Below are positions 34,566 through 43,762 of a stretch of 64,000 nucleotides of DNA, in pieces. The stretch comes from Labilithrix sp. (GTDB lineage: Bacteria; Myxococcota_A; Polyangia; Polyangiales; Polyangiaceae). The stretch's first letter is position 1. Each line of letters opens with the position of its first letter. The notes under the pieces were generated by a model, which saw nothing but the letters and a program-made list of their open reading frames with translations, was not told the DNA's origin and made no database searches. Made by a program: the position numbers and the translations under genes. The stretch is taken from contig JAHBWD010000036.1 in assembly GCA_019637175.1 (NCBI GenBank), forward strand, positions 1 to 64,000, given 5' to 3'.

Positions 34566-36242
34566 TCAGTTCGCGGAACACCGCGGATCTCCCTCCTCGA
34601 CGATGCGCGCGCCGTCGACCTTGGGGCACCGGAACGCACCCTGGTCGTGGCCGACCTTCACGGTCACGACCTTGCTCGTCTCGTTCCCGGACGCGTCCGT
34701 CGCCTTGACGGAGATCGCGTAAGCGCGCGGCTCCTCGCTGGTGCCTTGACGCTCGGAGCGCAAACAGAACGCGCGCTTTCCGAAGATCACGTCGGGCCTC
34801 GTTTGGCCGGAGCCTCCGCCAACGACGGGCTGACTGCTCGTGACGCTCGCGATCCCGATCGCCGGCGCGGGGTCGCACGCGTCAGTGGCCACCGCGGAGA
34901 GCTCGCGCCCGAGCTCGAAGAGGACCATCTCGTGGTTGGGCGCCCATAGACAGTCGGGCGACACGGAGACATCGAGCACCGGTGGCGTCGTGTCCCGCAC
35001 GGTCACCCGAGTGCGCGCGAGATCCGCCTGAAACGAGCCGTCGCGGGCGAGCAGCGTGAAGACGTCTGGCGCGCCGCCGGGCGACAGGGGCAGCGACACG
35101 GTGGGCGCGAGATCGCTCGAGAAGCTGCCGCCTGTATACTCGAACCCGCGAAACCATGAGATCTGCCTCACGTTCGCGGGCCCGTCAGGATCGGTGACGA
35201 TTCCCTTCAGCTGTACCGGCGTGGATGCGACCGACGTGCACTCGACGATCTGGTCCGGCCCGGCGTCGACGCGAGGCGGCCGGTTGATGAACGTGCCGCG
35301 GAGCGCAACGCGACCGCGCATCGTCGACGTGACCGCGGCCTCGAACATCGGGATCGCGAACACACCGCCGGCAAAGTCCACCTTGATCGCCACGGGCCGG
35401 TCGTTGGCCGCATGCGCGATCACCTTCTTCCCCTTTACGCTGAGCTCGAAGCCTAGCATCAGGACGCCCGTCGGGATCATCCCCATGCCGTCGGGCCTGA
35501 TGTGCACCGTCGTCGTGTCCGTACCCCCGTGAATCGAGAGGTTCGTGATCGGAACCTCGGGGTTGCCGAAGATGTCGACGCCCTCGAACTCGTACGTCAT
35601 GTTCGTCCCCTCGAGACCGAAGTCGACGATGAGATTTGCGCTGCCGTCCGAGTCTTGCCGTCCGTAGACCTTGATCTCGCCCGAGAGTCGAGAGGTTCGC
35701 GTGTCCGAGTGGGGAAAGCCGAGGTGGTCGACGAACGAGACCGTCACGACCGCCGACGAGGCCTCCGCATCGACGACCGCCGCAGACTCGGCGGCGAAGA
35801 AGCCCCCCATGACGCCGAACGGATTCTCCGGCGGGTCTCCGCTCCCGATCGTCGCTCGGCACAGGGCAGTCTCCTCGGGCGGCGGCTCCGTGCGACCGCA
35901 AGCCCTCGCCCGCGTGCAGTCACAGCCGCTCAAATCGAGGACGTGCCGCACGGTGCCGTCCGGGCGCGTGTCGGTCCTCAAGAGCGGCAAGCAGAGGGCC
36001 GTGCCTGGATCGGGAGAGGGATTGCCGGTGCACTCGACGTCCTTACACGGCGAGTTGCATGGGATCGATTCGACGGTCGCTTCCCTTGGTCGTGCACTCG
36101 CAGAACACGGGCGCGAGACACGTGTTGGTGTTCCGGTCGAGCTGATCCTTGAGAATCCTCGTGAGGAAGTCGGCGGTCCGCACGCTGCACTGTTGGAAGA
36201 TGCGTTGATCGTATGTCTTCTGCTCCAGCTCTCGTAAGTCAA
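34566..36242 (-). pseudogene. C-terminal part of a frameshifted PKD/HYR-like surface lipoprotein
   Basis: An open frame of up to 558 codons without its own signal peptide; the real homologous part probably begins near 36080 (VESIPCNSPCKDVECTG). The C-terminal region contains VDAGPDQIVEC and ISWFRGFEY (PKD-like) and a segment with DTTPPVLDVSVSPDCLWAPN and ATDASGNETSKVVTV, matching the recurring LWPPNH and TDASGN motifs of bacterial HYR-type surface modules. The missing signal sequence is found one frame away at 36043-36495. Either a sequencing or assembly frameshift, a pseudogene, or a programmed shift explains this. Confidence 0.6.
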
Positions 36243-36495
36243 CCTGCTGCTGCGGCGAACCGGTCTTCGGGTTCAGGTCGGGCGTGATGCAAACGGGGAT
36301 CGTGCTCGAGTACTCGTTCGAGAACGGCCCGGTGTCGCAGGTGCAAGCGCATCCGACCTTCGTTGCCGTCTTCGAGGAAGTCGGACACACTACTTTGTCG
36401 TCGTTGCAGTCCGCGATCGGCAGATCCTCCGAGCCGCAGCCCGCGAGCAGCGCCCCGAAGCTCAGAGTCGCCATGCGAGCCAACCATGTCCGCAT
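36043..36495 (-). CDS. N-terminal lipoprotein fragment of the split surface protein
   Basis: From ATG 36495 it encodes 150 residues: signal peptide MRTWLARMATLSFGALLAGC with a good lipobox (LAGC), then Cys-rich sequence (VVCPTSSK, GCACTCDTGP) and PVFCECTTKGSD. It stops at a TAA at 36043 directly after the point where the adjacent frame starts to read as sensible Cys-rich protein. The Cys-rich pattern continues across the frame change, so this and 34566-36242 were probably one gene of about 640 codons. Confidence 0.6.
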   Translation of the reverse strand: MRTWLARMATLSFGALLAGCGSEDLPIADCNDDKVVCPTSSKTATKVGCACTCDTGPFSNEYSSTIPVCITPDLNPKTGSPQQQVDLRELEQKTYDQRIFQQCSVRTADFLTRILKDQLDRNTNTCLAPVFCECTTKGSDRRIDPMQLAV

Positions 36496-37135
36496 CGATC
36501 CCCCTTGCTGCGCGCGAGACACCCAGCGTCCTTCAGCCAAACATCCGCCCCCCCCTCACTGTCAAGCGTCGAGCGCGTATTCCGCTCGGCTGCGGCGCAC
36601 CACGATCCGTCTTCTGGTGGTCGGTCTGGTAACCACCGCGGCAGCGAGCGGGTGCGGCGGCAGCGTCACGCTCTGCAGCCGACCCGGTGACTCAGTCACG
36701 ATCGCGGTTGGCGATGCCGTGTTCATTGCACGCAGTGTCACGGCAGAGACCTCCCTTCTCACACCCGACGAGACGTTGGTGATCGTAAGTCCGCACGAGG
36801 ACGCATGCCTCAACCGCCACTTCGATCGCTCGCCGACCGGCTCCCGTAGAACGTCTCTCTACATCCACGTACCTTCACGCGCGGGCGCCCACGAAGTCCG
36901 CAGGGTCACCGAGGATTGGAGGGGGGCTTCAGCATCCGTTACCACCTGGGTTACGAACGGGGGCGCGCGGGCCGACGTGCGTCGACGCGCAGTTGCCGGA
37001 GCCGTTGAGATCGCGACTCTCACCAGTGGCAGCGAGATTTCTGGACGCTACGATCTCCTCTTCGAGGCCGGCGAGCGCGTGACCGGCACCTTCGACGCCT
37101 CGTTCTGCCGCGCCGACGGAAGCACCTGTCGTTAG
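36473..37135 (+). CDS. Hypothetical lipoprotein, start uncertain
   Basis: The frame encodes a plausible signal sequence RLRRTTIRLLVVGLVTTAAA followed by SGC, then a beta-rich mature chain (VTLCSRPGDSVTIAVGDAVF; LTPDETLVIVSPHEDACLNR) with paired Cys. No start codon sits just before RLRR: the first upstream ATG is at 36473, which overlaps the divergent lipoprotein, and GTG 36617 would remove the basic residues. A non-standard start (CTG) is possible. Its stop overlaps that of the convergent gene by three bases. Function unknown. Confidence 0.45.
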   Translation: MRANHVRIDPPCCARDTQRPSAKHPPPPHCQASSAYSARLRRTTIRLLVVGLVTTAAASGCGGSVTLCSRPGDSVTIAVGDAVFIARSVTAETSLLTPDETLVIVSPHEDACLNRHFDRSPTGSRRTSLYIHVPSRAGAHEVRRVTEDWRGASASVTTWVTNGGARADVRRRAVAGAVEIATLTSGSEISGRYDLLFEAGERVTGTFDASFCRADGSTCR

Positions 37136-38112
37136 TCGTCGCGCGCGCAGCGGAAGCCGACGTTTGGGCCGGCCTCGCGCACCGATCCCCAGTTTCGGCT
37201 CGTCGTCTTCGCGAGCGACGGGATCGACAGCCAACCCCCTCCGCGCAGCACGTGGCTCGCGCCGGCGCGAGGAGAGAGCTCCGAGACGCTGTCGGCGTAC
37301 CAGTCCGCGACCCACTCCTCGACGTTGCCGCTCATGTCGAGCACACCGTAGGGGCTCGCTCCGTTGGCGTGCGCGCCCGCGCGCGCAGGCTTCTTGCCGC
37401 TACAGCTCCGCGCCGAGTTGTCGGCCGCGAGCGTCGCCGCCATCCCGCACGCGGTGCCGGCGCCGCCCCACGGATAGCGAATCGGCGTCGTTCCGCGCGC
37501 CGCGAGCTCCCACTCGATCTCGCGCGGCAGACGCTTGCCCACCGCGAGGCAGAACGCGTTCGCCGACGTCCACGGCACGCACGAGACGGGGAGCTGCGGA
37601 TCGCCCATGTCGTACGTGCACGCCCCGCTCGTGCGCGGCGGGCGGGCGCACCCTCCGCGCTCGACGCAGGCGCGGTAGGCGCCGACCGTCACCTCCGTCT
37701 TGTCGATCCAGAACGGCGGCGTGGTCGCCGCGCGCGCCGGTCGCTCGTTGGGCGGCGCCTTCTTGTCCGACGATCCCATCGTGAAGCGCCCGCCCGGAAT
37801 GCGGAGCATGCCGTCTTTGAGGACCGTGGGCTGCTTCACGAAGGGCGCGGGCTTCTCCTTCGGCGGCGGCGTCGACGCGTGATCGGGCTCGTCACCTTCG
37901 AGGTCGGGCGTCGCCGCCGTGGCGCTCGCCCCCGGCGTCGGCGGTTCCTTCTCGGTCGCCGCGCCCACCGGGGGCGGCTCGGTCGCCGCGGCGCCCTTGC
38001 CGGGCGTGTCATCGGTCGCCACGCCCGCGCCCCCGCCCTTCTGCGCGAGCGCGATCGGAAGCGGCATCCCCGCGGCGAGCGCGAGCACCAACGCCAGACG
38101 CCCGCGGCTCAC
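37132..38112 (-). CDS. Sulfatase-modifying-factor-fold (FGE-like) exported protein lacking catalytic Cys
   Basis: A 326-residue protein. Signal peptide with GTG 38112 (GGAGG upstream), cleavage near ALAQ. A Pro/Ala-rich linker (about 25-98) precedes the formylglycine-generating-enzyme-type domain (about 100-326): MLRIPGGRFTMGSSD, FWIDKTEVTVGAYRAC, PREIEWELAARG, YPWGG, GVLDMSGNVEEWVADWY, VLRGGGWLS, VGFRCARDD. True FGEs have Cys residues after the RGGSW motif; here the sequence is RGGGWLSIPS with no Cys there, so formylglycine generation is unlikely and a binding or other role is inferred. Confidence 0.8.
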   Translation of the reverse strand: MSRGRLALVLALAAGMPLPIALAQKGGGAGVATDDTPGKGAAATEPPPVGAATEKEPPTPGASATAATPDLEGDEPDHASTPPPKEKPAPFVKQPTVLKDGMLRIPGGRFTMGSSDKKAPPNERPARAATTPPFWIDKTEVTVGAYRACVERGGCARPPRTSGACTYDMGDPQLPVSCVPWTSANAFCLAVGKRLPREIEWELAARGTTPIRYPWGGAGTACGMAATLAADNSARSCSGKKPARAGAHANGASPYGVLDMSGNVEEWVADWYADSVSELSPRAGASHVLRGGGWLSIPSLAKTTSRNWGSVREAGPNVGFRCARDD

Positions 38113-38137
38113 GCGTCGCGATCCTCCATCGAACGGA

Positions 38138-39982
38138 TCATGACACGGGTGCGGTGCCGGAGCGATATCCGTCGGCTGCTTCGGCGTCGGCCGCGCCGAG
38201 GGCCTCGAGCGTCGCCTCGAAGGCGCGCGCCGCGCACATCGCCGCATGGCTCGTCGCTGCGGCATCCGTGCCTGGTCGGGCGGCGAAGTACTCGGTGACG
38301 ACGCGCGCGACCGCCGCTCCGTCGAGAGCAGACCGCGGCGCCTCGCCCGCTGCGCTTCGAGGGCGGGCACCGGCGGCGAGCGCGGCGCCGGCGCAGGTCG
38401 CGGCGAACGCGACGGCGCGCGCGCTGTCGCCCTCGCCGCCGCCGCACGCCAGCGGGAGCGCACGAACGCGCTTCTCGCGAACGACCGCGCGCGCCGCGTC
38501 GGGCAGCAAGGGCTCGCTGCCCGCGGTGACCACGCCGAGGACGACGCCGGGCGCGAGCGGAGCGACGGCCGACGCCGACCCGACGCCTCGCTCCGTCGCC
38601 AGCACGAGGCGCGGCAAGCGACGGGCCATGCCCCCTCTCGCGTGCTCGCGCGCCGCGAGGAGATCGATCGTCGTGCCGGTCGCGATGGCCTCCGCGCGCA
38701 GGCCGAGCGCCGACGCGAAGACGGCCGTCGTCGCCGAGAGCGCGAGCGCCGCCGTGACGTCGTCGTCGAAGATGCAGCGGAGCGCGATAGGCCCGCCTCG
38801 CAGGTGGGACCCAGACTGCGCGCGCGGCAGCGCGTGCTCGGCGTCGGCGAAGGAGAAGCTCCGCTGGCCGCGCTCGTCGGCGAGCATGTTGTCGCAGACG
38901 GCGGCGAGATCGGCGAGATCGAACGACGGGCCGGTCACGCCGGTGAAGAGCTTCGGGATCCGACCGATGCCGGGAAATCCCGGCGCCCACGTCAGCGCGT
39001 CCGTGAAGGCCGACTTCAGCTCGCGCGCGAGCAGCCCGCCGTGCGAGAGCGGCTCGTCGGCCGACTCGAGCACGGTGACGGCGAGCGCGCGCGCGAGCGC
39101 CTTCACGAGGCGCGCGCCAGGAAAGGGTCGCAGCGTCGAGAGGTGGACGCCGCCGACGTCGTAGCCGAGGCGACGCAGCTCCGCGATCGCGCAGAAGAGC
39201 GCGTCGCCCACCGGGCCCATGCCGACGAGCATGAGCGGCGCTTCGCCGAGCGGCGTCTTGTCGAAGACGTCGTGCCGCCGGCCCGACACGTTGCCGTACT
39301 CGCGCAGCGCGCTTCCGAGCGCGAAGGGAGCACGCTCGGCGAACGCACGATCGGACGCGGGAGCGAACGACGGGTGCGCCGGATCGTTGCGCGAGCGCAT
39401 GCGCGCGGCCGGCCCGACGAAGGCCTGACAGCTCTTCTCTTGCGGGAGCGCCGCCATCGCGACCGCGCGCCCGGCCGGCGACGCGTGCGCGAGCGCGTGG
39501 ACGACGAGGAACGGCACGCCCGCGTCTTCCGCGGCGCGGCGCGCGACGAGCGCGAGGTCGAACGAGTCTTCAGGACCGGACGCGCAGAGCACACCCCAGC
39601 CGAGATCGGAGAAGGCGGCGAGATCTTCTCCCCCGTGGCCGGCGAGCGCGTGCGCGACGACGGCGAGCCGCGACGAGGCGATCTCGCGCATCGCCTCGCG
39701 CGCGGACGAGAACGCCTCGCCGCGCGCGACGATGGCGACGCGCCGACCCTTCTCCGCCGCTTCGCGCGCCGTCGCGAGCAGCGACGCGGCCGAGCTGCTC
39801 TGATCGATCGCCTCGAGGAGCGTGCTGCCGATCGTCGTCTCGGCGAGCCGGACGGCCGCGGGCGCGTCGAGCAGCTCGACGCGTGCGGTGTGCGGGCGCA
39901 CCGACGACAACGCGGGCGACTCCGCCGTCCTCTCCATCTCGCTCGGCAGTGGTTGAGGGCTCGGCGAAGCGTCTTCGTCCAT
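38138..39982 (-). CDS. Truncated pyruvate:ferredoxin oxidoreductase-like protein
   Basis: A 614-residue protein whose first two-thirds resemble domains I-II of 2-oxoacid:ferredoxin oxidoreductase. REIASSRLAVVAHALAGHGG and DLGWGVLCASGPEDSFDLAL match the pyrimidine-domain region; LMLVGMGPVGDALFCAIAEL and VHLSTLRPFPGARLVKALAR match the domain-II VGMGSIGD and RPFP region; IPKLFTGVTGPSFDLADLAA and FDDDVTAALALSATTAVFAS follow. The ferredoxin cysteines and the TPP-pyrophosphate domain of full-length NifJ-type enzymes are absent. It may need a partner or have lost redox activity. Assignment by motif resemblance only. Confidence 0.55.
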   Translation of the reverse strand: MDEDASPSPQPLPSEMERTAESPALSSVRPHTARVELLDAPAAVRLAETTIGSTLLEAIDQSSSAASLLATAREAAEKGRRVAIVARGEAFSSAREAMREIASSRLAVVAHALAGHGGEDLAAFSDLGWGVLCASGPEDSFDLALVARRAAEDAGVPFLVVHALAHASPAGRAVAMAALPQEKSCQAFVGPAARMRSRNDPAHPSFAPASDRAFAERAPFALGSALREYGNVSGRRHDVFDKTPLGEAPLMLVGMGPVGDALFCAIAELRRLGYDVGGVHLSTLRPFPGARLVKALARALAVTVLESADEPLSHGGLLARELKSAFTDALTWAPGFPGIGRIPKLFTGVTGPSFDLADLAAVCDNMLADERGQRSFSFADAEHALPRAQSGSHLRGGPIALRCIFDDDVTAALALSATTAVFASALGLRAEAIATGTTIDLLAAREHARGGMARRLPRLVLATERGVGSASAVAPLAPGVVLGVVTAGSEPLLPDAARAVVREKRVRALPLACGGGEGDSARAVAFAATCAGAALAAGARPRSAAGEAPRSALDGAAVARVVTEYFAARPGTDAAATSHAAMCAARAFEATLEALGAADAEAADGYRSGTAPVS

Positions 39983-40050
39983 GACGCGAACGATGCGCGA
40001 ACCGGCGCGCCCGCGCAAGGGCGCCCGGTCAGCGCGCGCGTCGAGGGGGC

Positions 40051-40512
40051 TCAGCGGCCGCGATTGGGCGCGGACGGGAGCGGCTCGATGCGCGGCGCGG
40101 GCGCCGGGCGCATCGCCGGCGGCGCGGGGTTGGCCTCGGGGTTCGGAGGCAGCACCGGCGCGGGACCGGCGGCGCCGGGCCCGAGGTACTTCACGCAGAC
40201 GCCCGACCCGTGCGCACGCGAGTAGCCGACGTCGAACGAGACGCGGATCACCGCGTCGCAGCCGAGCGACGCCGCCTTCGCGCTGAGCGCCTTGGCGATG
40301 TCTTCGGGGTTCGCGTCGTTGCCGAAGCCGATCGCCTGGACGATCGCGATGTCGTAGAACGGTCGCGCCGGCGCGGCCTGATCGATGACGTACAGCTCCA
40401 CCGGCTGCGTCGACGGCGCCTGCGGCGCGCGCAGCATGGCCGCGTGGGTCTCGGTGTGACCGCAACCCGCGAGCGTCGCGAGGGCGATCGCCCCGAGCGC
40501 CGCGCGGCTCAC
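40051..40512 (-). CDS. Hypothetical lipoprotein with Pro-rich tail
   Basis: A 153-residue lipoprotein. GTG 40512 lies in a GTGA overlap with the preceding gene's stop, implying coupling. Signal peptide ends LATLAGC (Cys17). The middle (YDIAIVQAIGFGNDANPEDI; ALSAKAASLGCDAVIRVSFD) resembles small YbjQ-like or heavy-metal-binding folds with a conserved GCDAVI strand, which I cannot confirm. The C-terminus is Pro/Ala/Asn-rich. Function unknown. Confidence 0.6.
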   Translation of the reverse strand: MSRAALGAIALATLAGCGHTETHAAMLRAPQAPSTQPVELYVIDQAAPARPFYDIAIVQAIGFGNDANPEDIAKALSAKAASLGCDAVIRVSFDVGYSRAHGSGVCVKYLGPGAAGPAPVLPPNPEANPAPPAMRPAPAPRIEPLPSAPNRGR

Positions 40513-41066
40513 AGGTCGCCTCCCGGCTGCGTCTGCTGGGGGACCTCGCGCGGCTGCGGCGCCATCGTCTCGGGCGTTCCCGGATCGATCGACGTCGGCG
40601 GCGTGAGCGGGATGAGCGGCTGCTCCCCCGGCGGGACGACCTCGGTGGAGAACGCGCGGCCGAAGATGGAGACCATCATCAGCTCGTCGTTTGCGGCATA
40701 CACGCGTGTGCCCGCGCAGGTCGCGCCGAGGGCGCACTGGTAGTAGAACGTCTCGACGTGCGTGCGGCCGACGAGCTCGAAGCGCGCGCGAATGCCGTCG
40801 ACGACCGCGACGTTGCCGCCGATCTGCGCGACCTTGCGCACGAACTGAGGCATCAAGGTATCGACGGAGGCCTCTTGCTGCGCGGCGTGCACCTCGACGA
40901 CGCCGAGATCGACCGCGCCCGGCGGCGGCTGCCCCGTCGCGTAGATCGCGACGGGCCCCGAGTACGAAGGCAGCTGCACCGGCCCCGTGCGAATCGCGCT
41001 GCCGCCCACGGAGGAGCACCCCGCGAGCGCGAGGGCGAGGAGCGCCGCAGCAGCGTTCGCCTTCAT
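40509..41066 (-). CDS. Hypothetical lipoprotein
   Basis: A 185-residue lipoprotein from ATG 41066: MKANAAAALLALALAGC, a canonical LAGC lipobox. The mature domain (VDLGVVEVHAAQQEASVDTL; GGNVAVVDGIRARFELVGRT) resembles its downstream neighbour's GCDAVI-type strand pattern, so the two coupled genes may encode related folds. The C-terminus is Pro/Thr-rich. The upstream frame is open for 12 codons without improving the signal peptide. Confidence 0.65.
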   Translation of the reverse strand: MKANAAAALLALALAGCSSVGGSAIRTGPVQLPSYSGPVAIYATGQPPPGAVDLGVVEVHAAQQEASVDTLMPQFVRKVAQIGGNVAVVDGIRARFELVGRTHVETFYYQCALGATCAGTRVYAANDELMMVSIFGRAFSTEVVPPGEQPLIPLTPPTSIDPGTPETMAPQPREVPQQTQPGGDL

Positions 41067-41106
41067 GTCCACGATGATGAGCGTCCGGCGGGCGCCGCGC
41101 AACTCC

Positions 41107-42480
41107 CTACAGGAGGTTCGCCGCGACCTCGGCGAGCTCGCTGCGCTCGCCCCGTGTCAGCACGATGTGTGCTGCGACCTTTTCACCACGGAAGCGGTCG
41201 GCCGCGACCGAGAGCCCGTTCGACTGGCTGTCGACGTAGGGGTTGTCGATCTGGCCGGGGTCGCCGGTGAGGACGATCTTCGTCCCGTCGCCCGAGCGCG
41301 TGATGATCGTCTTGACCTCGTGCGGGGTGAGGTTCTGCGCCTCGTCGACGATGATGTACTGCTGAGGCAACGAGCGCCCGCGGATGTACGTGAGCGGCTC
41401 GACCTGGAGCTGGCCGCTCTCGAGCAGCTCGGCGTAGGCGCGCGGCCCTTTGCGCGTTCCGCTCGAGAACAGAAACTCGAGGTTGTCGAAGATCGGCTGC
41501 ATCCACGGGTTGAGCTTCTCGTCGACGTCGCCGGGCAAGAAGCCGATGTCGCGGCCGAGCGGCATCACCGGACGCGAGACGAGCATGCGGGTGTACATGC
41601 CGTCTTCGACCGTACGCTTGAGGCCGGCGGCGAGCGCCAGGAGCGTCTTGCCGGTGCCCGCCTTGCCGACGAGCGTCACCAGGCGGATGTTCTCGTCGAG
41701 CAAGAGATCGAGCGCGTGGCTCTGCTCCTTGTTGCGGGGCCGGATGCCGAGCAGCCCTTCGCGCGGCGTTCGCAGCCCGACGATCTCGCGCTTGGCCGCG
41801 TCGTAGCGGCCGAGCGCGGTGTGCGACGGGTTCGACCGATCGCGCAAGAGGACGCAGAGGTTGGCCGTCAAGATGCCACGCGGGCCGTCGCCGTTGGCGC
41901 CGCGCTCGCCGCGCTCGCCGCGCTCGGGGGCGATGAGACCTGGAGCGGGCGAGAGGCTTCCGTCTTGGAAGAACGCGTCGATCTCCTCGGCCGACACCTC
42001 GATCTCGGTCACGCCCGTCTCGACGCGCTCGGGCTCGACGCGCTGGTTCTCGTAGGTCTCGGCGACCATCCCCAGCGCGTCGGCGCGGATGCGGAGGTTC
42101 GTGTCCATCGTGACGAACACGGTCGGCCTGCCGCCGTCTTCGTCGCGCACGTCGAACGCCGTCTGGAGGATGGCGTTATCCATCGCGGCCTTGTCGATGG
42201 CGCTCGGGAGCTCGGGCCGCTTGGTCGGGACCGCGACCTTGAGGAAGCCGCCCGACTTGATGTTGACGCCCTTCGAGAGCGAGCCGCCGGTCTCGCGAAG
42301 CTCGTCGAGGAGCCTCACCACCTGGCGCGCGTTACGCCCGCGCTCGGAGCCCTCGCGCTTGAACTGATCGACTTCTTCGATGACGTAGATCGGGATGACG
42401 ACGTTGTTGTCGTCGAATTTGAAGATCGCGTTGGGGTCGTGCAGCAGGATGTTCGTGTCGAGGACGTAGTTCTTCTTCAT
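41107..42480 (-). CDS. PIN-PhoH family ATPase/ribonuclease-like protein
   Basis: A 457-residue fusion. The N-terminal PIN domain (about 1-150) opens NYVLDTNILLHD with the metal-binding Asp, and later has TMDTNLRIRADALG. The linker carries RGERGERGANGDG, encoded by 9-bp tandem repeats near 41900. The C-terminal PhoH ATPase has LVGKAGTGKTLLALAAGL (Walker A, about 270), VSRPVMPLGRDIGFLPGDVD and YIIVDEAQNLTPHEVKTIIT (Walker B, about 375), all intact. PIN-PhoH proteins couple RNA unwinding to cleavage. ATG 42480; the upstream extension is spurious. Confidence 0.9.
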   Translation of the reverse strand: MKKNYVLDTNILLHDPNAIFKFDDNNVVIPIYVIEEVDQFKREGSERGRNARQVVRLLDELRETGGSLSKGVNIKSGGFLKVAVPTKRPELPSAIDKAAMDNAILQTAFDVRDEDGGRPTVFVTMDTNLRIRADALGMVAETYENQRVEPERVETGVTEIEVSAEEIDAFFQDGSLSPAPGLIAPERGERGERGANGDGPRGILTANLCVLLRDRSNPSHTALGRYDAAKREIVGLRTPREGLLGIRPRNKEQSHALDLLLDENIRLVTLVGKAGTGKTLLALAAGLKRTVEDGMYTRMLVSRPVMPLGRDIGFLPGDVDEKLNPWMQPIFDNLEFLFSSGTRKGPRAYAELLESGQLQVEPLTYIRGRSLPQQYIIVDEAQNLTPHEVKTIITRSGDGTKIVLTGDPGQIDNPYVDSQSNGLSVAADRFRGEKVAAHIVLTRGERSELAEVAANLL

Positions 42481-42571
42481 CCGCTCTGCTGGGGCACGTA
42501 CCCTCGCGGGGGGGTTCTTGCAAGGAAAACGAGGCGGCGACGCACCGGGTCGCGTATCCTGGGTCGGTCCC

Positions 42572-43762
42572 ATGAGCGACTCGATCCAGCGGCCCGCCAT
42601 CCGCAAACGCGCGCGGACCGACATGCCGCCTTGGCTCGTCCGTGCCGAGCGATTGCTGATCGAAGCGGTGCGCTCGGTGCGCCTCCTCGGATCGGTGGTG
42701 CCGCGGAACGCGCCACAGGAGCGCGCGCGGCTCATCTCCTCGTTCGAGGGCGGTCAGGCCGCGACCCCGCGCTGGTCGTACGCGCGCACCGATCACTCGC
42801 TGCTCCGCAAGGCGCTCGCGCGCGCGGCCCAGCGCCTGAGCTCGGAGTCACACCCCATCGCGCAGCTCTACGCCGCGCGGGCGAGGGAGCTCGAGGTGGA
42901 GGCGGCGCTCGCGAGCGAAGCGGGCACGGCGGTCCTCGGCGCGCTCGCGCGCGCGCGCTTCCGGTCGGCGAGCCCGCACGCGGCGGGCGAGGCGACGATC
43001 CTCGCGCGCAAGTGGATGGCCGAAGCCCACGACGTCAAGGCGCCCGAAGCGCCGGATCTCCTCGTGAGCGACGCGCCGGTGCCCGGATCGCTCCTCACGA
43101 GGATGCGCGAAGAGGTCGGCCGCCTCGGCCTGCCGTTCGCGGTCGTCGTGCAGCCGTCGCTCTCGGCGCTCGCCGCGACCGGAGAGCGTCACATTCTCGT
43201 CGCCGCGGGGCGGATGACGACGCGCGAAGACGTCGAGCGCACCGTGATGCACGAGATCGAGGCGCACGCGATCCCGCGCCAGCGCGCGTCGCAAGCGCGC
43301 CTCGCGATCTTCCAGATCGGCACCGCGCGGGGGATCGACGATCAAGAAGGGCTCGCGCTCGTCCTCGAGGATCGCCACGGCTACCTCACGCCGCGTCGCA
43401 AGCGCGAGCTCGCGGCGCGCCACCTGGCCGTCGAGGCGATGGACGGCGGCGCCACGTTCACCGACGCGGTGCAAGCGCTCGTGAAAGAGCACCACCTGAC
43501 CGTGCCCGAGGCGGTGTTGGTGTCGGAGCGCGCGTTCCGCGGAGGCGACGGCACGTCACCCGGGCTCGGGCGCGAGCGGATCTACCTCGAGGCCTACCAT
43601 CGCGTCGGCGAGCACCTCGCGAAGAAGCCGACCGACGAGGGCATCCTCACGAGCGGTCAGATCAGCATCGACGCGATCGCCGTGCTGAGCCCGCTCGTCC
43701 GCAAGGCGCGTCAGACGGAGCCGCCTCCCGTGCCGCCGGCGGCGCCGACGGCGAGGAACTAA
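42572..43762 (+). CDS. DUF1704 / QEGLA-motif family peptidase-like protein
   Basis: A 396-residue protein of the DUF1704 family. Its metallopeptidase-like signature is VMHEIEAHAIP (His227-Glu228, His232, an HExxxH pattern) followed 30 residues later by DDQEGLALVLED, the QEGLA motif that names the group (flavohemoglobin-expression-modulating QEGLA proteins). The fold is shared with eukaryotic MATCAP tyrosine carboxypeptidases, so a zinc carboxypeptidase activity is plausible; the bacterial substrate is unknown. Start ATG 42572. Its stop overlaps the convergent gene's stop by four bases. Confidence 0.8.
   Translation: MSDSIQRPAIRKRARTDMPPWLVRAERLLIEAVRSVRLLGSVVPRNAPQERARLISSFEGGQAATPRWSYARTDHSLLRKALARAAQRLSSESHPIAQLYAARARELEVEAALASEAGTAVLGALARARFRSASPHAAGEATILARKWMAEAHDVKAPEAPDLLVSDAPVPGSLLTRMREEVGRLGLPFAVVVQPSLSALAATGERHILVAAGRMTTREDVERTVMHEIEAHAIPRQRASQARLAIFQIGTARGIDDQEGLALVLEDRHGYLTPRRKRELAARHLAVEAMDGGATFTDAVQALVKEHHLTVPEAVLVSERAFRGGDGTSPGLGRERIYLEAYHRVGEHLAKKPTDEGILTSGQISIDAIAVLSPLVRKARQTEPPPVPPAAPTARN

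Noticed and set aside
38138..39982. Complete pyruvate:ferredoxin oxidoreductase
   Set aside because: The CxxC ferredoxin motifs and TPP-binding domain are absent and the length is about half of that of NifJ.
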